Below are positions 25,616 to 35,070 of a DNA stretch of 64,000 nt, in pieces; the first letter of the stretch is position 1, and each line of letters begins with the position of its first letter. The DNA comes from Paenibacillus pabuli (GTDB taxonomy: Bacteria; Bacillota; Bacilli; Paenibacillales; Paenibacillaceae). The DNA is taken from positions 5,642,001 through 5,706,000 of the forward strand of contig NZ_CP073714.1 in the NCBI RefSeq assembly GCF_023101145.1, given 5' to 3'. The notes below the pieces were generated by a model. It searched no databases and was not told the DNA's origin. It saw only the letters and a program-made list of their open reading frames with translations. Both the position numbers and the translations under genes were made by a program.

Positions 25616-26272
25616 TTATTTTCCAGCCAGTGCTGCCTTCCAGGCTTCCTCCACAGTTACAGGAGCTTTGCTGCTTCTCTCGCCGTCGCCCTCTTCCGTC
25701 CAAAGCGGTGGATAATACGCGAATACTTGTCCTGTCTGAAGCTGTCCCATGTCACTCTGCCAGTCCTCCCAGCGAAAGGTCTGATAGTACTGCTCCAGAT
25801 CACCATTAGCCAACCAGTTGATGAAGCCCGAATAAGCCAGTTCTGTCGATTCCCACTCCAGCGTATCGGGAGCAAAATAGTATACATGTCCTGTTCGGCC
25901 ATACTTGCCCATATCCATTCCGAAAAATCCACCCGCCGCATCGTAAGCGACGACCATCATGCCTTCCAGTGCGGGTACACTAGGCTTGTCAGCCACGCCA
26001 TTCCAACGGGTCAGACTCCCGAAGATACGGTCACCGCCAGATCCAAGCAACGTAATCCAGCCATCATCCAGCAGGATGCCCGCTGTCTCATAGGCAATGG
26101 CTCCCAAATAGGATTTAGTACTTACTTGGAGTCGATAAAGCGCATCCTCTCCGAGCTCTCGCTGCGCAGGAATATAAGTGCATTTATTTTGTCCATGGTC
26201 CAACAACTCCTTGAGCTCCTCCCAAGCGTGATGTTCCCGGTCCACTAATTCGTCTACGGTTAATTTAAGCAT
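25616..26272 (-). CDS. DUF2625 family protein
   Basis: A 218-residue cytosolic protein. ATG at 26272 follows AGAGGGG. It shows a series of blocks characteristic of DUF2625: GILLDDGWITLLGSGGDRI, AAGGFFGMD, YYFAPDTLEWE, YSGFINWLANGDLEQYY and FAYYPPLWT. The family has no established function. It is co-directional with and close to the SMI1/KNR4 gene, suggesting a two-gene unit possibly connected with toxin immunity (inference). Confidence 0.82.
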   Translation of the reverse strand: MLKLTVDELVDREHHAWEELKELLDHGQNKCTYIPAQRELGEDALYRLQVSTKSYLGAIAYETAGILLDDGWITLLGSGGDRIFGSLTRWNGVADKPSVPALEGMMVVAYDAAGGFFGMDMGKYGRTGHVYYFAPDTLEWESTELAYSGFINWLANGDLEQYYQTFRWEDWQSDMGQLQTGQVFAYYPPLWTEEGDGERSSKAPVTVEEAWKAALAGK

Positions 26273-26535
26273 GATTACTCGCCCCTCTCTATCCATTCTT
26301 TATACATATCGTTCAATTCCTATTGTACTCGTGTTCACTCCGACTTGGCGAAGCCCATTAACGCTTCAGGGTTCAACATAGAGAAGCTTGATCTCAGGTG
26401 GAATAAGAATCTGAGACCCATCTCCTGCTTAACGATCCTTGAGCAAACTGTTCTCTATGAGCATATCACGCTCTATTTCACCATTCAAATCTGCTATAAT
26501 CGAACTTCCTAACAAAACCATAAGGAGGAATCATC

Positions 26536-28026
26536 TTGTATCGTATAGCTTCAATTGCACTCCTGGCCCTGACCCTGTTAGCAACCGGTTGTCAGAAGGA
26601 TGAGGCTTCATCCGTCCCTTCTCCCGAGGCTGTGCAGGTACCGGATACCCAGAAGATGTATTACATATCACCACAAGGAAATGATTTGAATAAAGGAACC
26701 ATTCAATCTCCCTGGAAAACGCTGCAGTACGCTGCCGACCATGCCACCCCGGGAAGCACCGTTTATTTGCGAGAAGGTGTATATCACCAAAAGGTCAGAA
26801 TTACTCGTAGCGGCAACTCATCGGGCAATCCTACGCTCTTTTCCAGCTATCCACAGGAGAAGGTCATTATTGATGGTGAAGGTCTGTCAGTACGCGGCAT
26901 AGAGGGTTTGATTGAAGTCGAAAATGCCAGCTATATTACGATTCAAAATCTCGAAATCCGCAACTTTACAACCTCACTTCGGGGACAAGTACCTACTGGT
27001 ATATATGTTCACGGGGCAGGAGAACACATTCAACTGCTGGGCAACACCGTTCATTCCATTGCAAATGATGCTGCACCTTCAGGACCAGATTTACAGGGCA
27101 GGGATGCCCATGGAATCGCCATTTATGGCACGGAGCACCCCCAAGCATTGCGGGATATCATCATCAAGGATAATGAACTATATGATCTCGTGCTCGGTTC
27201 AAGTGAATCACTCGCAGTCAACGGGAATGTGGATACTTTTGCCATACTGGATAATACGATCCATGATACCGACAACATCGGTATTGATCTGATTGGGTAT
27301 GAAGGAACATCGGAGGACGATACTTACGATCTGGCGCGAAACGGGGTTGTACGTGGAAATGAGGTCTATAATATCTCTTCCAATTTCAATCCGTCTTATG
27401 GAACGAACCTGCCCAATGACAGCAATTCTGCCGGGGGAATCTATGTAGATGGAGGCAAAAATCATATCATCGACCATAATCGGGTATATCGCAACGATAT
27501 CGGAATTGAGATTGCTTCGGAGCATGCCGGGCGTTCGACGAGCAGCATAACGATGCAGGATAATCTGATTTTTCATAATAGGCTTACAGGCATCGCCATG
27601 GGCGGCTATGATGAGGAACGAGGTTCTACCGAGGACAGTACAATTATGTACAATACGTTAGTGGATAATGACTTGCTGGATGCAGGCAATGGACAGCTAT
27701 TCTTGCAAGCCCGAACGAAAAACAATACGTTTAAACGGAACATTCTTGTATCAGGCAGCTCTGACGTGCTCATTTACAATGAATACACCAGTAATTCGGG
27801 GAATGTGTTTGATCATAACGTTTACTACTCCTCTGCACCACAAGAAGAGGCAATGTGGGTTTGGAAAAACAGGGAGTACTCCGGCTTCTCCTCCTATATG
27901 GAGGGATCAGGAAATGACGCGCATTCATTATATGTGGACCCGAAATTTATGGATGAGACCAACGAAGACTTCACTCTCCAAGCCAATTCACCTGCCAAGG
28001 GATATGGATTTATGAGCCAGGAGTAA
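26536..28026 (+). CDS. Right-handed parallel beta-helix lipoprotein (pectate-lyase-like fold)
   Basis: 496 residues from a TTG preceded by AAGGAGG. A lipoprotein signal ends at ATGC (Cys19). Residues 40-110 carry the DUF1565-type opening YYISPQGNDLNKGT and PWKTLQYAADHATPGSTVYL. The remainder is made of repeating beta-helix coils (IEVENASYITIQNLEIRN, NHIIDHNRVYRNDIGIEI). Such proteins are usually polysaccharide lyases, glycosidases or epimerases acting outside the cell. No catalytic residues can be assigned, so the substrate is open. A pectate lyase elsewhere in the window hints at plant polysaccharide. Confidence 0.85.
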   Translation: MYRIASIALLALTLLATGCQKDEASSVPSPEAVQVPDTQKMYYISPQGNDLNKGTIQSPWKTLQYAADHATPGSTVYLREGVYHQKVRITRSGNSSGNPTLFSSYPQEKVIIDGEGLSVRGIEGLIEVENASYITIQNLEIRNFTTSLRGQVPTGIYVHGAGEHIQLLGNTVHSIANDAAPSGPDLQGRDAHGIAIYGTEHPQALRDIIIKDNELYDLVLGSSESLAVNGNVDTFAILDNTIHDTDNIGIDLIGYEGTSEDDTYDLARNGVVRGNEVYNISSNFNPSYGTNLPNDSNSAGGIYVDGGKNHIIDHNRVYRNDIGIEIASEHAGRSTSSITMQDNLIFHNRLTGIAMGGYDEERGSTEDSTIMYNTLVDNDLLDAGNGQLFLQARTKNNTFKRNILVSGSSDVLIYNEYTSNSGNVFDHNVYYSSAPQEEAMWVWKNREYSGFSSYMEGSGNDAHSLYVDPKFMDETNEDFTLQANSPAKGYGFMSQE

Positions 28027-28067
28027 GATGGATATGATTCATATCGGTAAACTCTAAGCAAAAACGA

Positions 28068-28112
28068 AAAAAACGCTTAACCACGATGGTGGTTGAGCGT
28101 TTTTTTCAGACT
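28068..28112. terminator. Terminator between beta-helix lipoprotein and chemoreceptor genes
   Basis: ACGCTTAACCAC-GATG-GTGGTTGAGCGT followed by a T-run on the plus strand, with an A-run on the other side, so it can act on both convergent transcripts. Confidence 0.92.
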
Positions 28113-28156
28113 TTGGACATTGGATTTTGGTCTCTAAGGCTTAACGATGCAAATGA

Positions 28157-28987
28157 TTATTCAGCGTTGTCGGTTATTTTTTCGACCAGTTGTCGCAATC
28201 CATGATTGGTTTCGTTCAATTGATCAATCACATTCATAAACTCTGTGACCAATTTGGCCTGCTCTTGTGAAGAAACTGAAATCTGGGCAATTTCCTGCTC
28301 CATGTTCAACACGGATTTTCTGACAGCGTCAAGAGATTGCTCAATTCGTCCCGTAGCTTCCTTGGTCCCTGTGGACATTTTACGGATCTCCGTGGCAACA
28401 ACCCCAAACCCTGCCCCCGCCTCGCCGACCCGTGCTGCTTCAATTGCGGCATTCAAGCCCAGCAGATTGGTCTGCTCTGAGATTTCTTTTATGTAGCTTA
28501 CCACTTCATTCACATTACTGGAATCTTCGACCGCACGTTTTGTATTGCTCAAAATTTCTTCCGAGGTTGCACTCAACTCTTCCGAGTGAGCAGCTACGTG
28601 CTGGATACCCTCAATCAGTCTGCTTGTAACTTCTCCTGCCTGATTCATCAGTTTTTTCAATTGATCCTGGGTATCCATACTATATGTAATGCAAAGGACC
28701 GCTTCTATCTCGTTCAGTTCATTCTTAATTGGAAGGAAATAGGAATCCGTAGCGATACCAAAAACCTCAGCCGGATAATGCTCCCTTGTCTTGGATTCAT
28801 TCTTTAACATCTTGAAGTCTCTGTGTATATCTGCAATCGGATCTCCTGCCTTGTAATCATATTTCAAGGCTTTGCCGGATTCGAAAAACAGGAACTTTTC
28901 CCGGTCCATGACCGAGATGGAAACATCCTGACGAGTAGCTTCGCGGATAAATGGCATTGCAACCAAAACAGCCTCAACCTGATTCAT
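28157..28987 (-). CDS. Soluble methyl-accepting chemotaxis-type receptor (YfmS-like)
   Basis: 276 residues with no membrane segment. Residues 1-110 form a small sensor region that looks PAS- or GAF-related (SISVMDREKFLFFESGKAL). Residues 115-275 form a short MCP signalling helix with the hairpin tip EQTNLLGLNAAIEAARVGEAGAGFGVVA, written here in parts as EQTNLLGLNAAIEAARVGE then AGAGFGVVATEIRKM. Length and layout resemble B. subtilis YfmS, a cytosolic receptor. It probably senses an intracellular signal and feeds CheA. It stands downstream of the RsbQ/GGDEF pair on the same strand, but with a 68-nt gap. Confidence 0.88.
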   Translation of the reverse strand: MNQVEAVLVAMPFIREATRQDVSISVMDREKFLFFESGKALKYDYKAGDPIADIHRDFKMLKNESKTREHYPAEVFGIATDSYFLPIKNELNEIEAVLCITYSMDTQDQLKKLMNQAGEVTSRLIEGIQHVAAHSEELSATSEEILSNTKRAVEDSSNVNEVVSYIKEISEQTNLLGLNAAIEAARVGEAGAGFGVVATEIRKMSTGTKEATGRIEQSLDAVRKSVLNMEQEIAQISVSSQEQAKLVTEFMNVIDQLNETNHGLRQLVEKITDNAE

Positions 28988-29054
28988 AATGATATATTCA
29001 CTTCCTCTAATAGAGATAACATTGCTGAATATTATATCGACAGTTATTAATCAA

Positions 29055-30053
29055 TTATGAAGGTTTACTACCATTACTCGCTGCTTCGGCTGCATGCGTC
29101 ACCCGATTTCGCCCACCCGTTTTGGAGGCATACAGCGCCTGGTCCGCTTTTTGAAACAATGACTGATCTGTATCTTCCTGCGAAACCGTAGCCGCGCCAA
29201 TACTCACTGTAATGTTATACTCTCCCCAATCGGCAGAGGCGACCTGTGAACGGTATCTCTCTGCTATAGTCACAGCTTGCTCTCGATCACAATCCGCAAT
29301 AATAATGACAAATTCTTCTCCGCCATAACGCGCCACCACGTCCGTGCTCCGTGACACCGATTGCAGCAGGCCTGCCAGATTACCCAGAACCAGATCTCCA
29401 ATCGGATGTCCATACGTATCGTTGATATGCTTAAAGTGGTCAATATCAACGACCAGAAGGGAGAAGAGACAGTGATTTTCCCGGAAGAATGACAGGCTTT
29501 CCAGCATTTTATCTTGAAAAAATCTGCGGTTCTTGAGTCCCGTAAGCAGATCCGTCGAGGCCATCGTCTCCAGCTGATCATTCACTTTAATTAGCGCCTG
29601 CTGTTTCACCTTGTATTCTTCGTGCAGTCGTTCAAGCTCCTTGTTCGCCTCATGTGTTGCTTGATAAAGCTCCTGCAGCTTCGTTTTGGTATTGAGAATA
29701 TCCTTCTCATGTTCAATTCGCTTACGCATGACAACCACGACACAGTCGATAACGCTTTCATCGTTGCGGATCTGGCGTATTCCGTTCAAGAGAACAGGAA
29801 TATCCTGCTGATCGCTTGTGCGAAACGAGAAGTACATCTCTTCCACATGCCCATATAACTGAATGTAGGGGTAGAAATACGTATGAAAAAAAAGCTTGTT
29901 GGTCACCGACATGGTGGACTCGATATGCCGTCCCAACAGCTCATTGCGTTCATAACCCAGCATGGTCAGCAGGGTTTGATTGATGGAATGAATGATTCCC
30001 GAATCAGTGATGGAGAAGTAGCCACAGGGAGCCACATCTAATTGAATATCCAT
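29055..30053 (-). CDS. PAS-GGDEF diguanylate cyclase partnered with an RsbQ-like hydrolase
   Basis: 332 residues: PAS domain (about 5-110), coiled coil (112-165), GGDEF domain (167-320). The active motif is GGEEF (244-248), preceded by the product-inhibition site RSTD (235-238) at the standard five-residue distance, so it should make cyclic-di-GMP and be feedback-inhibited. The PAS segment LFFHTYFYPYIQLYGHVEEMYFSF resembles the PAS of RsbP (shown as pieces LFFHTYFYPYIQL and YGHVEEMYFSF). In RsbP the output is a phosphatase; here it is a cyclase. The gene starts 29 nt after the RsbQ-like gene, implying a shared message. Confidence 0.92.
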   Translation of the reverse strand: MDIQLDVAPCGYFSITDSGIIHSINQTLLTMLGYERNELLGRHIESTMSVTNKLFFHTYFYPYIQLYGHVEEMYFSFRTSDQQDIPVLLNGIRQIRNDESVIDCVVVVMRKRIEHEKDILNTKTKLQELYQATHEANKELERLHEEYKVKQQALIKVNDQLETMASTDLLTGLKNRRFFQDKMLESLSFFRENHCLFSLLVVDIDHFKHINDTYGHPIGDLVLGNLAGLLQSVSRSTDVVARYGGEEFVIIIADCDREQAVTIAERYRSQVASADWGEYNITVSIGAATVSQEDTDQSLFQKADQALYASKTGGRNRVTHAAEAASNGSKPS

Positions 30054-30082
30054 GAAATAATTGCCTGTCCTCTCATTATACT

Positions 30083-30889
30083 TTACACGCTCTGCAAATA
30101 GTCTTTAATTAAACGGCTTGTCTCTTCAGGCTGACTCAAATGTGGGTAATGTCCTTTCGCCGTCATCTGTTGAAGCCTGCTATTCTTCAGATGCACATGC
30201 AAGTAATCCCCGACTTCAACCGGAGCAATGCTGTCATCCGAGCATTGAAGAATCAGTGTTGGCACCGAAGCCCGCTCCAATTCATCTCGACAATCCGAGA
30301 AAAATGTCACCTCAGCGAATTGCCTCGCAATATGCGGATCTCTCGAACAGAAGCTCTTTTCCAGCTCTTCTGTCAGTTCTTTCCGTTCCGGGTTCTGCAT
30401 CACGATCGGAGCAAGATAGCTGGCCCATCCGATAAAATTCATCTGCATCATTTCCAGTAACTCATCGATATCACGCCGGTCGAAACCACCGTAATAATTG
30501 GGAAGATCATTTATATAACGTGGGGAAGGCCCCAGCATAACGATATGTCTAAAATAGTTGGATGCTTCGATGGAAGCGAGCATGCCAATCATGCTGCTGA
30601 CAGAATGCCCGACAAATATGGCGTCTCTCAAATTGAGCGCTTCCATAATCTCCAGCACATCCTGTGCATATCCTCGCAGACTGCTATATTTTTCAGCATC
30701 ATAATAGTTAATTTGAGATTGGCCAGAGCCTACATAATCAAATAAAACGACACGATAATTATCCGTGAAGCTCGGAACAATAAAACGCCACATATCCTGA
30801 TCACATCCAAACCCATGGGCAAAGATAATCGTTTGGCTGCCATTTCCCAACACTTTCACATTGTTACGCATGAGGACGTCAATCGTCAT
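30083..30889 (-). CDS. RsbQ-like alpha/beta hydrolase
   Basis: 268 residues from the ATG at 30889 (AGAGGTG six bases before; an upstream GTG at 30898 overlaps the ribosome site). The catalytic triad is clear and falls at Ser96 (GHSVSS), Asp219 (CSDDSIAP) and His247 (KGHYPHL), the same numbers as I recall for B. subtilis RsbQ. The oxyanion region is HGFGCDQDMW. RsbQ-type hydrolases bind or process a small hydrophobic ligand and activate a partner PAS domain; plant KAI2 and D14 receptors share the fold. Its partner here is the PAS-GGDEF protein encoded directly downstream. Confidence 0.92.
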   Translation of the reverse strand: MTIDVLMRNNVKVLGNGSQTIIFAHGFGCDQDMWRFIVPSFTDNYRVVLFDYVGSGQSQINYYDAEKYSSLRGYAQDVLEIMEALNLRDAIFVGHSVSSMIGMLASIEASNYFRHIVMLGPSPRYINDLPNYYGGFDRRDIDELLEMMQMNFIGWASYLAPIVMQNPERKELTEELEKSFCSRDPHIARQFAEVTFFSDCRDELERASVPTLILQCSDDSIAPVEVGDYLHVHLKNSRLQQMTAKGHYPHLSQPEETSRLIKDYLQSV

Positions 30890-31023
30890 CCAAATCACCT
30901 CTCTGAGGTAGTATCCTTTGCTATGACCTATCTGGTTATTATATCTGAAATTGTTGGGTTATGGATAAGAAATATTAATTTTCATTACTTTGGATACATA
31001 AAGAACAATTCACTTTGTATGCC

Positions 31024-31053
31024 AAAAGGCCCTCTCATTACGAAAGGGCTCTT
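31024..31053 (-). terminator. Terminator-like hairpin after the DUF1593 remnant
   Basis: AGCCCTTTC and its partner AGGGCC form a stem followed by TTTT on the minus strand. Confidence 0.55.
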
Positions 31054-31076
31054 TGTACTTATTTTTTTATGCTTGG

Positions 31077-31376
31077 CTATTTTACAGTGAGAATCACACG
31101 TTGATAATGCTTCAACTGGTGCTCTCCATCATCCTGTACTTCGGCTACGATATGAATCGTATCACCGGATTTAGCATCATCAGGCACAGTGAACATTACA
31201 GCATCGGTGTCACTGCCCTCCAATTGAATTGTATCCAGCTTCTCGCCCTTCGCCAGTTCACGATGCAATCCAAGCTGCAAGTCACCCGCCATCTCAGGCT
31301 GGACTTTCTCCTGCTGGACGTCGGAATCTTTGTACGTATCTGCTTGTGTTCCACGCGATGTGTTTTTGGGAATGTC
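31077..31376 (-). pseudogene. C-terminal fragment of a DUF1593-type protein
   Basis: The end of this frame reads FTVPDDAKSGDTIHIVAEVQ, then DDGEHQLKHYQRVILTV. This closely fits the C-terminal domain of DUF1593 (cellulose-binding, nucleoside-hydrolase-like) proteins. Upstream the frame continues only to a stop near 31378, and the large hydrolase-like body of the family is missing. The internal ATG at 31292 has no ribosome site. It is a gene remnant. Confidence 0.7.
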
Positions 31377-31668
31377 TGCGATGTTGGTCTGCTACTTCAT
31401 ATGGACCGTAAAATGCAAAAAAAACCCAAACATCAATATGAGTTGGACAGAGTCCACGCATATCGACATTCAGGTTTTGCCTGCCAAAGCAGTAACAATC
31501 CTCATTTGAGAAAAAGTATAGCATGTTCGCAGTTTGATGTAAACGTATTCAATATTATATAACCAGAGGGTGTAAGCTTTTCCCATTTTAATATATGATT
31601 ATGCTTATGACTATGAGTGAATGTAACTGCTTGAAAATAAACCTAACCCAAGGAGGAATCAGATACCT

Positions 31669-32319
31669 ATGGAACAGCTGAATGCCGCCATAATCCGTTT
31701 TGTGGAGCAGCAAGATTTATATAATGAAGCTTATGGACTTTTCAAAAATCATGATCTGCGTCCTCGTGAACAACACCGCGAGCCGGAAGTGGACAAACGA
31801 ATCCCGCTCTCTCCAGAGCTGCAATATCTGTACAGCCACTACGAGATGATGGATGAACAGGCCAAAGGCACACTTAAAATGAAAAATGCGGCCGTAGAGA
31901 TCGGTGATGCAGCTCTAATCTTCTTTGTTGCACCTGAACATCTCCATCGTCAGCAACTCGGTCACCGTTGGATTGGCATGAATGAACCTTATGAGGAGTC
32001 AGACTCTTGGGAAAAAAATCATGTTGTCATTGCGAATTATAATGATGATCCATTAATTGTTGATACAGCTGCACCGGACTCACCGGTATATGCTGCTTTT
32101 GCAGGTGAAGAACCTCAGCTTATTGCCGATTCATTAACAGACTTTTTCAATGCACTCGCCATCCTGATTGAAGCTGCACGGGCCTATGCCGGGGAATTGA
32201 TAGACGAAGAAACCTACGAAACCAAGCCCGAGTATCTGGAACATGTGGAACCCGTATTAATTGATTTACTGGGAGAAGAGCCTACTGCACATTTATTCGA
32301 GTATTTGTCATTTCGTTAA
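31669..32319 (+). CDS. SUKH/SMI1-KNR4-like protein
   Basis: 216 residues, no signal or membrane segment, acidic. The central to C-terminal blocks NHVVIANYNDDPLIVDT, PVYAAFAGE and SLTDFFNALAILIEAA are typical of the SMI1/KNR4 fold. AAGGAGG lies upstream at a longish spacing. It is followed 35 nt later by a DUF1697 gene. Function unknown; immunity to a toxin is a family-based possibility. Confidence 0.7.
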   Translation: MEQLNAAIIRFVEQQDLYNEAYGLFKNHDLRPREQHREPEVDKRIPLSPELQYLYSHYEMMDEQAKGTLKMKNAAVEIGDAALIFFVAPEHLHRQQLGHRWIGMNEPYEESDSWEKNHVVIANYNDDPLIVDTAAPDSPVYAAFAGEEPQLIADSLTDFFNALAILIEAARAYAGELIDEETYETKPEYLEHVEPVLIDLLGEEPTAHLFEYLSFR

Positions 32320-32353
32320 AAATAAAGGTTCACAAGATACGGAGGGTTGAATC

Positions 32354-32911
32354 ATGATTTATGTTGCTTTGCTTCGTGGCATTAATGTGGGCGGGAATAA
32401 CAAAATCAATATGAAGCAGTTAAAAGAAACGTTTGAACAAGCGGGATTGCTGGATGTGGTCACATACATCAACTCAGGCAATATTATTTTTGCCGACCAT
32501 CAGGAACGCATGGATGCGAATACGGAATTATCCCAGATTCTTGAACAAGCCATAGCTGTCGATTTTGGCTTACAGATCAAGGTGATGGTACGTAATCTGG
32601 ACGAAGTCCGGACTGTTATTCAAGCACTGCCGGAGGACTGGACGAATGATGCCACAGCCAAAAGTGATGTCATGTTCCTCTGGGATGAGGTGAATGACGT
32701 TTCAGTTCTGGACAAACTGCCCATGAAACCGGAAATCGGCACCTTACTGTATGTTCCGGGAGCCATTTTATATTCTGTCAGCAAAGAACTTGTCACCAAA
32801 AGTGGTATGAACAAGCTCATAGGTTCTAAGGTCTACAAATACATGACGGTCCGGAACGTGAACACGACCCGCCAGATTTACAAGCTAATGCAGGCTGCGG
32901 CAGAAAAGTAA
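32354..32911 (+). CDS. DUF1697 family protein
   Basis: 185 residues with the family opening YVALLRGINVGGNNKINM, then YINSGNIIF and the closing block LIGSKVYKYMTVRNVNTTR. DUF1697 proteins are widespread, cytosolic and of unknown function. RBS GGAGGG precedes the ATG. Probably co-transcribed with the SUKH-like gene. Confidence 0.9.
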   Translation: MIYVALLRGINVGGNNKINMKQLKETFEQAGLLDVVTYINSGNIIFADHQERMDANTELSQILEQAIAVDFGLQIKVMVRNLDEVRTVIQALPEDWTNDATAKSDVMFLWDEVNDVSVLDKLPMKPEIGTLLYVPGAILYSVSKELVTKSGMNKLIGSKVYKYMTVRNVNTTRQIYKLMQAAAEK

Positions 32912-33021
32912 CGTGAATCAGCCGGGATCATGCCATGCGGCTTGTGATGAAACTGAGGTCTTCCGATGACAAGAAATAGGCTGTAAATGTTCAATCAGAC
33001 TAATTAAATAATGATGTAAAA

Positions 33022-33050
33022 ATTCCCCAGGCGAGGCCCTGGGGAATATC
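33022..33050. terminator. Bidirectional terminator
   Basis: ATTCCCCAGG and CCTGGGGAAT form a strong stem with a run of T on the minus strand. It serves the Hsp20 gene and possibly DUF1697. Confidence 0.8.
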
Positions 33051-33115
33051 ATCAAGAACGCTTCCTGCTTGCTGCCTGCCATGAGGGAAGGATAACGCTT
33101 CTGTATTTACAGATG

Positions 33116-33559
33116 TCAGTCAATCTGAATGCTTTTGCGGCCGTGATCTTGGCCTGGCAGTTTTGGAATGTCTAGCTTCAGCAAACCATTTTCCAATCTG
33201 GCCTTGATGTTTTCCTTATCAATATGCTCCACATAGAAACGTCGGATAAATTCACCTGAACGTCGCTCCTGCCGAATGATTCGATTCGTATCATCCTTCT
33301 GCTCAGTCATTTCATTCCGTTTGGCACGGATGATCAGTTCATTACCTTCAACCTGAATATCTATATCCTCTTTGGCTATGCCGGGAAGCTCGGCTTCTAC
33401 CAGATATTTGTTTTCTTCCTCTCGAATATCGGTCCGGAATGGCTGTAAGCCGGTTCCGAATGGAGAGAGGAATGGAGACTCAACCATGTCATTGAAGGAT
33501 TTCAGCATGTGTCCGAACAGGTCTTCATTTCGTTTGCGAAACGGAATCAGATCAAACAT
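33116..33559 (-). CDS. Hsp20/alpha-crystallin family small heat-shock protein
   Basis: 147 residues. The alpha-crystallin domain runs from about residue 40 to 135 (VEAELPGIAKEDIDIQVEGN, FIRRFYVEHIDKENIKARLENG, then LLKLDIPK), with a short N-terminal arm and an IQI-like end SIQID. It holds unfolding proteins in the cytoplasm. ATG at 33559 follows AAGGAGC. No CIRCE or other heat-shock operator was recognised upstream. Confidence 0.94.
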   Translation of the reverse strand: MFDLIPFRKRNEDLFGHMLKSFNDMVESPFLSPFGTGLQPFRTDIREEENKYLVEAELPGIAKEDIDIQVEGNELIIRAKRNEMTEQKDDTNRIIRQERRSGEFIRRFYVEHIDKENIKARLENGLLKLDIPKLPGQDHGRKSIQID

Positions 33560-33748
33560 CAAAATCAGCTCCTTATGTGTGGTTGGTTTAGTTGTTGCTT
33601 ACACGTCTAATTATAAAATCGATCCCTAAATTGCTCAAAATCCGTTAAAGCTCAATAAGAACGATTCTTCCACGCCACGATTCATTCCCTTAAAATAGAT
33701 TCTGCTTTCTTTTATTTTGACCTTTTTTGACCTTCTGGCTTTATCTGA

Positions 33749-34960
33749 CTATAATGCAGAACGCGCAGCCTCCTTTGCCTGCACTGAACCAGATTGATCT
33801 TTTTTAATGCCCAGCATAATAATACCCATTATGACAACCAACAGGGCTACCAGCATGAACGGAATATGTTTATCTACCTGATACAGCGTTGTTGTCAGTA
33901 AAGGGGTAATTACCGCAGATATGCCCTGAATGGCTGCAACCAATCCTGCTGCGCCGCCCTGCTGTTCTTTGCTTACAGCCAGTGAAGCTCCCGCCATAAA
34001 ACCAGGCATCATCAGACCCGAGCCCATACCGAACAGGAAGAATGAGAGATAATAAACTACCAATTGACTGGAGACCAGAAACAAAACCATGCTTGCGAGC
34101 AAAAAAAGGGACCCAAGCAAAATCATCGGGCGCGGCTGCCATTTCAGCCATTTCATCTGGATCACCTGCATGATCAGCATCGCTGCCCCAGAGAACATCA
34201 GCCCAAACGAGACCATTCTGGCTGTAGCCCCTGAAGATAATGCGAGTTGGTCCTGAAAATAAAACCCACCGATAACCTGTAACGTCATAATGCCTATCAT
34301 CGTAACCAACCCGGCAGCCAGATACATACGCAAACCGCGTTGGAGCGGGTTGACCTTGGGTGCTTTCTCCTGAATGACCGGCTTGGCAGCAGGAATGAGC
34401 AACAAAGCAATGATAAACGCAGCTACCGCTATAAAAATACCAAAATAAAGCGGCCACAGCAGGCCGAACATGGTAAAAGCGCCTGCAATCGCAGGACCAA
34501 ATACAAGTCCCAGCCCATTGGCGGCACTGATAATCGCCATTCCGCTTCCCCGTTCTTTTCCTATCGTCACATCTCCCATATATGCCTGAGAAGAGGATAA
34601 CACTGCCGGAATGAACATACCGATCAAGCTCCGCGTTACAATCAGAAGGGTTAACAGAAGACCTCCTCCGACCCATGCGTTCAAGCCGCCATACAATGCC
34701 AGAGCAAACAGCGCACAACTGATGGACATGCCTATAAATCCAATCAATATGATTGGTTTCCTGCCTTTGAGATCACTGAATCTGCCCCATACAGGCCCCA
34801 TCACAGCCATAGCGATGGACCCGAGTGAAATAATTAGTCCGGAATGACTTTCTTTCATCCCCAGTTCCCGAATAAGCGGCGGCATAATGGGAGCAATAAG
34901 CATAAGACCCAACATGGCTGCAAATACGCTAAAAAAGATACTTCCTCTGATTCTGTTCAC
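33749..34960 (-). CDS. MFS transporter, candidate siderophore or drug exporter
   Basis: About 403 residues with 12 membrane segments. Motif A is GRFSDLKGRKPIILIGFIG and motif C is GLGLVFGPAIAG, which mark a proton antiporter. GTG at 34960 gives better spacing from AAGGAG than the ATG at 34966. It is encoded 67 nt after a PchR-like AraC regulator on the same strand, downstream of a Fur-like box. That setting suggests siderophore export in iron limitation (inference); multidrug efflux is the alternative. Confidence 0.87.
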   Translation of the reverse strand: MNRIRGSIFFSVFAAMLGLMLIAPIMPPLIRELGMKESHSGLIISLGSIAMAVMGPVWGRFSDLKGRKPIILIGFIGMSISCALFALALYGGLNAWVGGGLLLTLLIVTRSLIGMFIPAVLSSSQAYMGDVTIGKERGSGMAIISAANGLGLVFGPAIAGAFTMFGLLWPLYFGIFIAVAAFIIALLLIPAAKPVIQEKAPKVNPLQRGLRMYLAAGLVTMIGIMTLQVIGGFYFQDQLALSSGATARMVSFGLMFSGAAMLIMQVIQMKWLKWQPRPMILLGSLFLLASMVLFLVSSQLVVYYLSFFLFGMGSGLMMPGFMAGASLAVSKEQQGGAAGLVAAIQGISAVITPLLTTTLYQVDKHIPFMLVALLVVIMGIIMLGIKKDQSGSVQAKEAARSAL

Positions 34961-35070
34961 GCTCATACACTCCTTTATTTTTCAGTACAGTATCCACTGT
35001 ACCTGGAGTATATAAGGCTGAGAGAATTTCGACTGCCTCCATACGGAACAATTAACGGTTAGACGGATTA

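Noticed and set aside
33870..34718. 282-codon frame within the MFS exporter gene
   Set aside because: An alternative frame of the same strand rich in Cys, Trp and Arg with no motif; the MFS frame is clear.
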